Notes: generated by a model from the letters alone, not told the origin. A stretch of DNA of 14,589 nucleotides from JOPF136 sp035272605 (GCA_035272605.1 DATEQM010000206.1:1-14589); one strand, 5' to 3'. Counted from the stretch's first letter, positions 5,275 to 13,334 are shown. Made by a program: numbers and translations.

Positions 5275-7752
5275 TCATTCGTACCGCAGCGCCGTGAGCG
5301 GATCCACGCGCGTGGCACGCCGCGCCGGCAGGTAGCACGCGGCCAGCGCGATCGCGGCGATGAACACAGCCGTGCCGCCGAGGATTACCGGGTCCGTCGT
5401 GGTCAGGCCGAACAGCATCGGCGCGAGCATCCGCCGCAGGATAAAGATCCCTCCGGCCAGGCCGGCCGCGATTCCGAGGAGCGCCAGCCGCATGCCCTGG
5501 CCCACCACCAGCCGCAACACGTCTTCCGGCTGTGCGCCGAGCGCCATGCGAATGCCCAGGTCATGGACCTGCTGCGTCACCGAGTACGACATCACTCCGT
5601 AGATTCCCGCGCCCGCCAGCACCGTGGCCAGAACCGCAAAGAAGGCCACCAGCGCCATATTCAGCCGCCGCTGCGAGGCCACCGCCGAGACGTAGTCGTC
5701 CATGGTCTTCACGTCGGTCACCGGCTGATCTTTGTCCACCACTTCCACTTCGTGCCGCACCGCGGCCGCCAGACTCATCGGCGGCGCAGACGTGCGGATC
5801 ACCAACCGCATGATGCGCGAGGGATTCTGCAGGTAGGGCAGGAAAAAGATGGGCTCCTTCGCCTCCCCCATTTCGCCCTCCACGGTATCCCCGATCACTC
5901 CCACAATCGTCAGCCAGGAATCGCGTAGCACGGGGGCCAGCGGGCCACGGCCCTCGGGTAGAAGGCGGATCTGCTTGCCGATGGGGTCCTCGCCCGGGAA
6001 GAATTGCCGTGCCAGCGCCTGATTCACCAGCGTCACGCCCTGCCCCTGTTCGGTGTCACTCGGAGAGAGAGACCGGCCCTTCAGGAGCGGAATGTGCATC
6101 GTGGCGGGGTAATTGGCGTCGATAACGCGGCATTCCGCGGTGAACTCCTCGCCCCGGGCGCGCGGCGCGGCGCCGGCGATCTCGAAGTTCGAAAATCCCG
6201 CGCCACGCCATCCGCTCAGCGGCAGGTAGTTGATCATGCCGGCGGAGGTCACGCCCGGCAGGCTCGCGGCCTGCTCGTCCACTTGCCGGAAGAACGCGGC
6301 GAACTGCGCGGGAGTCTGGTAGCGGTAGATGGGCAGGCTGATTTGCGCGGTCAGCAGGTTTTGCGGATCGTATCCCAGGTTTTCCGAGAGCACGTTGAGA
6401 AAGCTGCGCGCCAGCAGGCCTCCCCCGGCCAGCAGGAGAAGCGAGACGCCGATTTCCATCACTACCAGTACGTTTCTCAGCGCGTTGCCGCGACGCCCGC
6501 CGGCCGAGCCGCGCCCTCCCTCCTTGAGCGCCTCGCTTAGATGCGTCTGCGAAATTTGGAAGGCGGGAGCGAGTCCGAACACGATCCCGGCGGCGATGGA
6601 AACCACGAGCGTGAACACCAGCACTTGCGGATCGATCCGGATCATCTGCGCGTAGGGAATCTCGAGTCGGCTTCCCGCGGGCGGAAGCAGCAGCGGCAGC
6701 AGGCGCAGTCCGCCGAACGCCAGCAGCAGCCCGAAAATACCGCCCATCAAGCCCAGCAACACGCTCTCCGTGAGCAATTGCAGCAGCAGCCGCCCGCGCC
6801 GCGCACCCAGCGAGGCGCGCACCGCCATTTCTCGCGCGCGCGAACTGGCCCGCGAGAGCAGCAGGTTGGCGATATTCACGCAGGCGATCAGCAGCACCAA
6901 CCCGGCCGCCGCCAGCAGCATCTCCAGCGCGGGACGCAGCGCACGCGTGCTCTCCTCCTGCAGCCCCGCGACGCGCACGTCCGATTCGGGGTCAATGGCG
7001 GGGTACTCCTGCTTGAGCTGGCGCACGATGGCCTTCAGGTCCGCATCGGCCTGCGCCAGGCTCACGCCGCGCTTCAGCCGGCCGAAGACGATCAGCAGGT
7101 GCTGGTCGCGGTCCAGATTTCCGCGATCGAACGCGAACGGCATCCAGACGTCGTATCGGAATCCGGCTTTTCCCGACAGATTGAGGCCCGGCGGAAGCAC
7201 GCCGACGATGGTGAACGGTTTGTCGTTCACGTTGAGCGTGCGGCCCAGCGCTTCGGAACTCCCGCCGTAGCGTTCCTGCCACAGGCGGTAACTCAGCATG
7301 ACCACCTGATCGTGTCCGGGCTGCTCTTCGTCCGGCCGGAAGCCGCGCCCCGCGATGGGCTTTACTTGGAAGACGTCGAACAGGTTGGCGGTGGCCCGCA
7401 CGCCCAGCACCTGCTCCGGCCCGGCTGTCCCGGCTAGGTTGTAATAGCCGGCCATCCAGCCGGCCAGCTCCGCGAAAGAATGGTTGCGTTCGCGCCAGTC
7501 CAGATACTCGGCGGGCGAGGCCACGCCCTTGGTGATGTTGCGCCGCGCCTCCGTTTTCCAGACGATCACGATCCGGTCCGCGTCGGGGAAGGGCAGCGGG
7601 CGGAGGAGCACGGCATTCACCACGCTGAAGATGGCCGCGTTCGCGCCGATGCCCAGCCCCAGCGTGATGAGAGACACCACGGTGAACGCCCGGTTGCGCA
7701 CGAGGGCCCGCAGGCCGAACTTTACGTCCCGCCAGAAGATTTCCCCGCCCAT
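5275..7752 (-). CDS. ADOP-type orphan MacB/FtsX permease
   Basis: Inner-membrane protein of the MacB/FtsX permease class with two copies of the MacB_PCD-FtsX unit in one chain (825 aa from the chosen start). Order seen: FWRDVKFGLRALVRN and TM1 (about 22-50, with the hallmark GIGANAAIFSVVNAVLLRPLPFP); periplasmic domain 1 (about 55-275); FtsX block 1 with TMs from about 279 (LLAAAGLVLLIACVNIANLLLSRAS) to 397; TM5 at about 426-446; second periplasmic domain (about 460-695); FtsX block 2 (about 700-825) ending RVDPLTALRYE, the usual family terminus. No ABC ATPase gene is nearby, hence 'orphan'; the family is greatly expanded in Acidobacteriota and mostly uncharacterised. ATG 7752 is placed where homology begins. 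GTG 7782 is in frame but only 3 bases from AGGAGG. Transported substrate is unknown; export or a mechanotransmission role is possible. Confidence 0.92.
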   Translation of the reverse strand: MGGEIFWRDVKFGLRALVRNRAFTVVSLITLGLGIGANAAIFSVVNAVLLRPLPFPDADRIVIVWKTEARRNITKGVASPAEYLDWRERNHSFAELAGWMAGYYNLAGTAGPEQVLGVRATANLFDVFQVKPIAGRGFRPDEEQPGHDQVVMLSYRLWQERYGGSSEALGRTLNVNDKPFTIVGVLPPGLNLSGKAGFRYDVWMPFAFDRGNLDRDQHLLIVFGRLKRGVSLAQADADLKAIVRQLKQEYPAIDPESDVRVAGLQEESTRALRPALEMLLAAAGLVLLIACVNIANLLLSRASSRAREMAVRASLGARRGRLLLQLLTESVLLGLMGGIFGLLLAFGGLRLLPLLLPPAGSRLEIPYAQMIRIDPQVLVFTLVVSIAAGIVFGLAPAFQISQTHLSEALKEGGRGSAGGRRGNALRNVLVVMEIGVSLLLLAGGGLLARSFLNVLSENLGYDPQNLLTAQISLPIYRYQTPAQFAAFFRQVDEQAASLPGVTSAGMINYLPLSGWRGAGFSNFEIAGAAPRARGEEFTAECRVIDANYPATMHIPLLKGRSLSPSDTEQGQGVTLVNQALARQFFPGEDPIGKQIRLLPEGRGPLAPVLRDSWLTIVGVIGDTVEGEMGEAKEPIFFLPYLQNPSRIMRLVIRTSAPPMSLAAAVRHEVEVVDKDQPVTDVKTMDDYVSAVASQRRLNMALVAFFAVLATVLAGAGIYGVMSYSVTQQVHDLGIRMALGAQPEDVLRLVVGQGMRLALLGIAAGLAGGIFILRRMLAPMLFGLTTTDPVILGGTAVFIAAIALAACYLPARRATRVDPLTALRYE

Positions 7753-7762
7753 GCCCAAGTTC

Positions 7763-7791
7763 GCCCGCCCCGCGGCGGGCACTCTCCTCCT
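7763..7791 (-). promoter_or_regulatory. Strong Shine-Dalgarno plus GC hairpin in the ADOP leader
   Basis: On the minus strand a near-perfect AGGAGG (7786-7791) is followed by GCCCGCC-GCGG-GGCGGGC (7763-7780), a 7-bp all-G/C hairpin, and then the ATG at 7752. The linear distance from AGGAGG to ATG is 33 bases. Folding the 18-base hairpin would reduce it to about 15. The hairpin therefore either brings the site closer to the ATG, blocks it, or shows that translation starts at GTG 7782. Confidence 0.45.
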
Positions 7792-7879
7792 GAGGATCGA
7801 ATGCGGTGCCGCAGATACTACTACACTTTGCTCGCGAGGTTCGAGCGCGGATAGTCGAAAATGTGTATTACCGGAGCGA

Positions 7880-7935
7880 TACAATCAAGAGCGAAGCGCA
7901 GGTGTGTCCGGTGGGGCTCATTCGCGGGTTACAAT
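7880..7935 (+). promoter_or_regulatory. Two TACAAT -10-like boxes upstream of tRNA-Ser
   Basis: TACAAT occurs at 7880-7885 and again at 7930-7935 (TTACAATTATAG), the latter 7 bases before the mature tRNA 5' end. Neither has a convincing TTGACA-like partner at 16-18 bases. The distal one fits a short 5' leader for RNase P to remove; the proximal one would start transcription at the tRNA itself. Confidence 0.3.
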
Positions 7936-7942
7936 TATAGGT

Positions 7943-8032
7943 GGAGGGGTGGGTGAGTGGTTGAAACCGGCGGTCTTGAAAACCGTTGGGCCCGAAAGGG
8001 TCCCGGGGGTTCGAATCCCCCCCCCTCCGCCA
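7943..8032 (+). tRNA. tRNA-Ser (anticodon UGA), CCA encoded
   Basis: A complete class II cloverleaf is visible. The acceptor GGAGGGG (7943-7949) pairs with CCCCTCC (8022-8028), followed by discriminator G and an encoded CCA (8030-8032). The D-arm contains GAGTGGTTGAAACC. The anticodon stem-loop CGGTCTTGAAAACCG has TGA at 7977-7979, reading UCA codons. A long variable arm GGGCCC-GAAA-GGGTCCC is typical of serine tRNA. The T-arm is GGGGG-TTCGAAT-CCCCC (8005-8021). The long variable arm plus UGA anticodon makes the identity firm. Confidence 0.97.
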
Positions 8033-8047
8033 CTTCACATTTCAGAT

Positions 8048-8064
8048 GGCGGGATAAACCCGCC
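8048..8064. terminator. Hairpin between tRNA-Ser and the convergent dehydrogenase; possible REP-like element
   Basis: GGCGGG-ATAAA-CCCGCC is a perfect 6-bp G/C stem with a 5-base loop, 15 bases past the tRNA CCA end and 22 bases past the minus-strand dehydrogenase stop. It could end transcription from both sides, although neither side has a T-tract. The longer string continuing into GCTACA looks like the kind of dispersed palindrome found between genes in such genomes, which cannot be verified from one copy. Confidence 0.45.
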
Positions 8065-8086
8065 GCTACATTCCCGATGCGCTGCG

Positions 8087-11071
8087 TCAGGGCTGCCGCT
8101 GCGCGACGGCGAGCGCGAAGGCTTCGGCCAGATGGATGGCGCGGCGGCCGGTGGCCTGGTAAATCTGTTCGCGGCAACTGAATCCGTCGGCAACAATCAA
8201 CGTCTCCGGCGCGGCTTGGCGCACGGCGGGCAGCAGGATGCGTTCGCCGATGGCCTGCGAGACCGCGTATTTCTCCCTGTCAAAACCGAACGGGCCGGCC
8301 AGGCCGCAGCAGCCGGAATCGAGCGATTGCAAATCGGCGCCCATCTTGCGCAGCAGCGATTCTTCGTCCTTCATCTTCATGACGGCTTGCTGATGGCAGT
8401 GGCCCTGCACCAGGACCTTGCGCGCGAGCCGCGGGGGCGTGAAGTCGGGCGCGTGATGCTCCAGAAACTCGCTGAGCAGGAGCGTCTGGCTGCGCAGGCG
8501 CGCGGCGCGCGGGTGGCGCGGGAGCAGATTGCCGAGTTCGTCGCGGAATACGGAAGCGCAACTCGGCTCCAGCACCACCAGCGGCACGCCGACGTCAATC
8601 TGGTCCGCGAGCGCTTCGAGGACGTGCTCCAGATATCGCCTGGCCTCGTCGAGCATGCCGAAATCGTAGAGCGGGCGGCCGCAGCACAGCGGACGCGCGG
8701 GAATGGTCACGTGGAAACCGGCCCGCGAGAGCACGTCCAGCGCCGCCTGGAGCGTCTGCGGATGGAAGGAATTGTTGAACGTATCCACCCACAGAATGAC
8801 CTCGCGTCGCTCGCCCGTTCCATCGCCTGATCCGCGCGGTGCACGATCTCCCAGCAACGGAACCTTATTCTTTTGCGCCCAGCGGCGGAAACTGGCCGGA
8901 GCGAGCCGAGGGATCTCCCGCTCGGGTGCCAGGTGCAATGCCCAGCGCAGGAGATGAGCCGGCCCTGGAGCGTGGCTCAAAAAATTGGCGAGCCACGGCG
9001 CGGGCGCGGCGAGCTGCAACCATCGGTCCATCTTTCCGAACGCGTGCGCGGCGAGCGGCCGGCGGCGTCCCTCGTAGTAATGCGACAAGAACTCCGCCCG
9101 GTAGGTGGCCAGATCCACGTTCGCGGGGCACTCGGATTTGCAGGCCTTGCAGGAGAGGCACAATTCGAGCGAGTCCTTGATGCTCGAATCTTTCCAGCCG
9201 TCGCGCAGCACTTCGCCTTGTAGCATTTCAAACAGCATGTGGGCCCGGCCGCGCGTGCTGTGTTTTTCCTCCAGCGTGACCATGTAGCTGGGGCACATAG
9301 TGCCGGCGTCGCTCTTGCGGCAGGCGCCCACGCCGATGCAGCGCTGCGTAGCCTCGGCAAACAAGCCGTGGTCTTCCGGAAAAGTGAAATGTGTGGCGGG
9401 CTGGGCCGGCTTGAAATCCACGCCCAGCCGCAGATTCTCCACGGGATCGTAGGCGTCCACTACTTTGTGGGGATTCATGCCGTTCGCGGGGTCCCAGGCG
9501 GACTTGAATTCCACAAACGCCTTCATGATTTCGGGCCCGAACATTCTGGGCAGCAGCGCGGCGCGCGACTGGCCGTCGCCATGCTCTCCGGAAAGCGAGC
9601 CGCCGTAGCTGACCACCAGGTCGGCGGCGCGCTCCACGAATTCGGTGTATTTGCGGAGCCCGTGTTCGCTCTGCAGGTCAAAGCTGACGCGTAAATGGAC
9701 GCAGCCGTGGCCGAAGTGGCCGTAGAAGGGGCCGACATACTGAAACTCGTCGAGCAGCTTGCGCAGGTCGCGCAGGTAAGCGCCCAGCTTTTCCGGCGCC
9801 ACCGCGGAATCGTCCCAGCCGTCCCACTGCGGCGGCGCGCCGGGCGCGGCGGCAGCGGCCCGCGGCCCGGCCTCGCGGATCTGCCACACGGCGCGCGCTT
9901 CTGCCGGTGTATAGATGCGCGCGGTGGGCGGACGGCTCACGCGCTTCAGCCGCTCGACGAGCTGCCGCGCCACGTTCTGCGACTCGTCGGGATCATCGGA
10001 GCCAAATTCCACCAGCAGGTAGCCGCGGCCTTCCGGCATCAGCTCCATGTTGGGCGTGCCCTTCCGGATCAGGGCGTCAATCATGCTGCCTTCGAGGCCT
10101 TCGAGGCCGATGGGGTGGAACTCCAGAATTTCGGGGACGTGGTCGGCGGCGTGATATGCGTCTTCGTAGCCGAATCCGACGAGCGTGCGGTGCGGCGGGC
10201 TGTGGATCAGCTTCACCCGCGCTTCGAGCACCACGGCGCACGTTCCTTCCGTGCCCACCAGCGCCCGCGCCACCTGGAATCCGTTCTCCGGCAGCAATTC
10301 GTCCAGGTTGTAGCCGGAGACGCGGCGGGGAATCCGCGGGAATCGCGCGCGGATTTGCTCGGCATAGAGGTCGCGGATGCTTTTCAATTTCGCGTAAATT
10401 TCGCCGCGGCGCCCTCCATTGCGAATCAGCATCTCGAGCTCGAGATCGCCGGTGGCCCCGACGGTCATCTCCGTGCCGTCGTAGAGCAGAATCCGCAGCT
10501 CCTCTACGTTGTCCACGGTCTTGCCGCCCAGCAGGGAATGCGTGCCGCAGGAATTGTTGCCGATCATCCCTCCGATGGTGCAGCGATTGTGGGTGGAGGG
10601 ATCCGGAGCAAAGGTCAGCTGGTGGGCCTCGGCGCGGTTGCGCAGCGTGTCCAGCACCACCCCTGGTTCGACGCGCGCGAACTTGCCTGCGGGATCCAGC
10701 TCCAGAATCCGGTTCATGTATTTGGTGAAGTCCAGCACCACGGCCACGTTGCAGGACTGGCCGGCCAGGCTCGTCCCCGCGCCCCGCGGCAGCACCGGCG
10801 CTCCGAACTTGCGGCACGTCGCAACCGCGCGGATCACATCCTCCGCGTCGCGAGGGACCACCAGGCCAATGGGAATCTGGCGGTAGTTGGAAGCGTCGCA
10901 GGAAAACAGGGCGCGGCTGCCGGCGTCGAACCTCACTTCACCGCGCAGGGTTCGCTTCAGTTCCTTCTCCAGCGCGGCAGCCTGCGGGAACGAGTCCACG
11001 GGCTTGGCATGCGAGCTGAGCGGCAATGGTTCGTGGGGCTGCAAGGTGTTTTCGCCTTGATGCGTTTCCAC
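8087..11071 (-). CDS. FAD- and Fe-S-binding D-2-hydroxyacid dehydrogenase (GlcD-GlcF fusion, YdiJ-like)
   Basis: Large peripheral-membrane or cytosolic oxidoreductase (994 aa) that likely oxidises a D-2-hydroxyacid such as D-lactate, glycolate or D-2-hydroxyglutarate and passes electrons to the quinone pool. The FAD_binding_4 domain lies at about 60-285, with PRGAGTSLAGQS (95-106) and GGMIGNNSCGTHS (167-179). The FAD-oxidase C-terminal domain follows (about 290-545), with GHFGHGCVHLR (451-461) and SGEHGDG (494-500). Fe-S motifs are C578, C584, C593 (CIGVGACRKSDAGTMCP) and C638-x2-C641-x2-C644-x3-C648. Two CCG domains end in LCCGRPLYDFG (796-) and GCCGLAGPFGF (921-). All parts are intact. The start is GTG 11071 with only a weak upstream purine stretch; no better in-frame ATG exists. 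E. coli YdiJ has the same architecture at similar length. Substrate cannot be read from sequence, and no transporter or regulator is adjacent. Confidence 0.9.
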   Translation of the reverse strand: METHQGENTLQPHEPLPLSSHAKPVDSFPQAAALEKELKRTLRGEVRFDAGSRALFSCDASNYRQIPIGLVVPRDAEDVIRAVATCRKFGAPVLPRGAGTSLAGQSCNVAVVLDFTKYMNRILELDPAGKFARVEPGVVLDTLRNRAEAHQLTFAPDPSTHNRCTIGGMIGNNSCGTHSLLGGKTVDNVEELRILLYDGTEMTVGATGDLELEMLIRNGGRRGEIYAKLKSIRDLYAEQIRARFPRIPRRVSGYNLDELLPENGFQVARALVGTEGTCAVVLEARVKLIHSPPHRTLVGFGYEDAYHAADHVPEILEFHPIGLEGLEGSMIDALIRKGTPNMELMPEGRGYLLVEFGSDDPDESQNVARQLVERLKRVSRPPTARIYTPAEARAVWQIREAGPRAAAAAPGAPPQWDGWDDSAVAPEKLGAYLRDLRKLLDEFQYVGPFYGHFGHGCVHLRVSFDLQSEHGLRKYTEFVERAADLVVSYGGSLSGEHGDGQSRAALLPRMFGPEIMKAFVEFKSAWDPANGMNPHKVVDAYDPVENLRLGVDFKPAQPATHFTFPEDHGLFAEATQRCIGVGACRKSDAGTMCPSYMVTLEEKHSTRGRAHMLFEMLQGEVLRDGWKDSSIKDSLELCLSCKACKSECPANVDLATYRAEFLSHYYEGRRRPLAAHAFGKMDRWLQLAAPAPWLANFLSHAPGPAHLLRWALHLAPEREIPRLAPASFRRWAQKNKVPLLGDRAPRGSGDGTGERREVILWVDTFNNSFHPQTLQAALDVLSRAGFHVTIPARPLCCGRPLYDFGMLDEARRYLEHVLEALADQIDVGVPLVVLEPSCASVFRDELGNLLPRHPRAARLRSQTLLLSEFLEHHAPDFTPPRLARKVLVQGHCHQQAVMKMKDEESLLRKMGADLQSLDSGCCGLAGPFGFDREKYAVSQAIGERILLPAVRQAAPETLIVADGFSCREQIYQATGRRAIHLAEAFALAVAQRQP

Positions 11072-11382
11072 TCGCTGCGCATCACGGCGCGCCGGCGGCG
11101 TCCATCCGCGGGTGAGTCTACATCAGATTGTTCGAAGCCCGAGCGCCGCGCCCAGGATCGCCGGACCGTGGGCCGGAGATTGCACGTGCCCGGTCCGGCA
11201 GGCAGGAGGCAGCAAACGTGGCATGCGGCATGGCCCTCGCCCGCGGTTCTGCGCCGGATTCCTGCTCCATCGTGGCGTTTGCCTGCCTCGCCGTGGGACA
11301 GGGTAACCCTTCCGAGGACAGTATCTTTCGTACCAGTGCACTCCGAGGGCCGGCCCGCTAGAGTGTTTCCGCGCGCGAATTC
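11072..11382. other. Divergent intergenic region upstream of dehydrogenase and kinase genes
   Basis: These 311 bases separate two divergent starts and must hold both promoters, but I see no pair of boxes that I would defend. TTGCCT near 11279 followed after 17 bases by GGTAAC is the nearest match. No RNA gene, repeat or coding frame with family resemblance is visible. The kinase start at 11383 lacks a Shine-Dalgarno sequence. Confidence 0.4.
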
Positions 11383-13227
11383 ATGTCCCTCACATTCACG
11401 GCCCAAACGGCCGACGCGAAGGGTGTACCCCAGCCACCCCTGCGCTGGAATGCCCTGTCCGTTTCTTCCGCCACCGCGTGGATCGCGGCCGGCTGGATCC
11501 TGCTCGTCGGAGGTTACGTTGCCGGCGCGCTGCTGATGCGGCCCGGCGACCGGCTGACCGCGTTCGGCGACCTCGTCCAGTGCTTCGTTCCCCTGCTGGC
11601 GAATACGGGCCTGCTGCTGTGCGCGGCTTCCCCGCGCTGGCGCCAGAACTGGTTCTGGCTGCTCTTCGCCATGGGCTGCACGCTGTGGATGGGCGGCCAG
11701 ATCCTGTGGACACACTACGAGGTTTTCCTCCACCAGCCGAGCCCGAACCCGTTTCCGGGCGATCCGATTTTCTTCTTCCACACCGTGCCGATGATTGCCG
11801 CGCTCGCTCTCCAGCCCCATGTGCGCCGCGCCGCGCGCGGCACCCGCTACGGCGTCGTGGACTTTGCCCTTCTTCTCGTCTGGTGGACGTTCCTGTATCT
11901 GTTTTTCGTCATCCCCTGGCAGTACGTGGTGCACAAACTCGATTTCTACGGGGAGAACTTCAATTACCTCTACCTGGCGCAGAACTCCGTGCTGGTGGCG
12001 GGGCTCGCCGCGTTGTGCTGGACGGCGCGCGGGGCATGGCGGCGCATTTACGGCGTTCTGTTCTGTTCTGCCGCGCTGTACCTGCTGGGATCCACGCTCA
12101 TCAACATGGCGATTGAGCGCAACGAGTATCACACCGGCAGCCTCTTCGACGTTCCGCTGGTCGCCTCCTTCGCCATGTTCGCCACCGCGGGACTGGTGGC
12201 GTATCGCGCCTCGGGCGATACCAATGAGCCCGGACCGGCGGTCGTTCGCAATAGCGTATGGCCCGCGCGCCTGGCCATGGCCGCCCTCGTCTCGCTTCCG
12301 TTGTTCGCCGTCTGGAACCAGGTGCTGAGCGACGCGCCCTTCGCCATTCGGGAGTATCGCCTGCTGCTCACCCTCGGCGCCATGGTTCCGTTCGACGCTT
12401 TGGTGTTCTGGCGGCAGAACCTGGTGAATCGCGAGCGCCAGGAGTTGCTGCGGTCTTCACAGGAATCGCTGGAAAACCTGCGCCGCCTGCAGAACCAACT
12501 CGTGCAGACCGAAAAGCTTTCCTCGCTCGGCCAGCTCGCCGCCGGGGCGGCCCACGAGATCAACAATCCGCTTACGGCCATCCTGGGATTCACCGACGTG
12601 CTCGAGGCCGACCGCGCGCTGGCCCCGCGGTATCGTACCCTGGTGGAGAAAATCCGCGCCCAGGCCCTGCGCACCAAATCGCTGGTCACCAGCCTGCTCA
12701 GCTTCGCACGCCAGGTGCCGGCGGAGAAGGTTCTGCTCGATGTCAATCAGGTTCTGGCCAGCGCCGTGCGCTTGCGCTCGCTCGATCTTCGCGACAAGCG
12801 CGTGAGCGTCGAATTCGCGCCCGAATCCGTGCTTCCCGGCGTGCGCGGCGATCCCAATCAGCTCCTCCAGGTCTTCTTCCACATCATCAACAACGCCGTG
12901 GACGCGCTGGAAGAGGTTGGCGGCGGGACTCTGGCCATCCGCACGCTCCGGGAGCGCAATCGCGTGGTCGTCGAGTTCTCGGACACGGGCCCCGGCCTGC
13001 GCGAGCCGCGCCGCGTCTTCGATCCGTTCTACACCACCAAGGTGGTCGGAAAGGGAACGGGGCTGGGCCTTTCCATCTGCTACGGAATCGTGCAGGAGCA
13101 CGGCGGCGACATCACCTGCTTCAACAGGCCCGAGGGCGGCGCGACCTTTCGCGTCGAACTGCCCGTGCTTCACGGAATCGTTCCTCAATCTCTCGCTGCC
13201 TATTATTCCGCCACGAAAAATACCTGA
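11383..13227 (+). CDS. Membrane-bound sensor histidine kinase with ~10-TM N-terminal region
   Basis: Sensor of a two-component system (614 aa). The N-terminal half has about ten hydrophobic segments (roughly 31-52, 62-81, 89-110, 126-145, 158-182, 195-214, 220-243, 252-275, 293-311, 325-345) and no sizeable periplasmic domain, so it probably senses within or near the membrane. A coiled linker (about 348-378) leads to the HisKA domain with phospho-acceptor His391 in AAGAAHEINNPLTAILGF. The HATPase_c domain shows the N-box FHIINNAVDAL (499-509), G1 DTGPGL (534-539), F-box FDPFYTTK (546-553) and G2 GKGTGLGLSI (556-565), all intact, of the NtrB-like group. No receiver domain is fused and no response regulator is adjacent, so the partner is unknown. 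ATG 11383 lacks a Shine-Dalgarno; no better start precedes the first TM. Confidence 0.92.
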   Translation: MSLTFTAQTADAKGVPQPPLRWNALSVSSATAWIAAGWILLVGGYVAGALLMRPGDRLTAFGDLVQCFVPLLANTGLLLCAASPRWRQNWFWLLFAMGCTLWMGGQILWTHYEVFLHQPSPNPFPGDPIFFFHTVPMIAALALQPHVRRAARGTRYGVVDFALLLVWWTFLYLFFVIPWQYVVHKLDFYGENFNYLYLAQNSVLVAGLAALCWTARGAWRRIYGVLFCSAALYLLGSTLINMAIERNEYHTGSLFDVPLVASFAMFATAGLVAYRASGDTNEPGPAVVRNSVWPARLAMAALVSLPLFAVWNQVLSDAPFAIREYRLLLTLGAMVPFDALVFWRQNLVNRERQELLRSSQESLENLRRLQNQLVQTEKLSSLGQLAAGAAHEINNPLTAILGFTDVLEADRALAPRYRTLVEKIRAQALRTKSLVTSLLSFARQVPAEKVLLDVNQVLASAVRLRSLDLRDKRVSVEFAPESVLPGVRGDPNQLLQVFFHIINNAVDALEEVGGGTLAIRTLRERNRVVVEFSDTGPGLREPRRVFDPFYTTKVVGKGTGLGLSICYGIVQEHGGDITCFNRPEGGATFRVELPVLHGIVPQSLAAYYSATKNT

Positions 13228-13311
13228 GTCACGTCGCTGCGCCTGCTTGCGGCTACCAATCACGGCCCAATCTGTCGCCGCGGGTGGTCATGAACCGTGC
13301 CGCACTGGCCG

Positions 13312-13334
13312 TGGGGTCTTCCCATTCCGTTTTT
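13312..13334 (+). terminator. Weak terminator-like element after the kinase gene
   Basis: TGGG-GTCTT-CCCA is a short stem followed by TTCCGTTTTTC, about 85 bases beyond the kinase stop codon. The stem is only 4-5 bp. It could act in the plus direction, but the support is thin. Confidence 0.25.

Noticed and set aside
4525..5338. Minus-strand open frames across the spacer and the PilZ-like gene
   Set aside because: The translations show no family resemblance. The plus-strand PilZ-like frame has a Shine-Dalgarno and domain features instead.
5188..7437. Plus-strand open frames opposite the ADOP permease
   Set aside because: They are rich in His, Arg and Gln, as expected for the complement of a GC-rich membrane-protein gene, and have no ribosome binding sites.
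7943..8064. tRNA-Ser 3' end as an integration site of a mobile element
   Set aside because: No integrase, no duplicated tRNA 3' end and no mobile cargo are visible; the next gene is a metabolic enzyme.
7484..8830. Open frame on the plus strand spanning the tRNA-Ser gene
   Set aside because: It runs through a complete tRNA and is antisense to the ADOP N-terminus and the dehydrogenase C-terminus; nothing supports translation.
9695..11536. Long open frame on the plus strand opposite the FAD/Fe-S dehydrogenase
   Set aside because: It is a frame shadow of a GC-rich gene: the translation is Arg/His/Ala-rich without family motifs, while the minus-strand gene has all expected domains. It also runs into the kinase gene.
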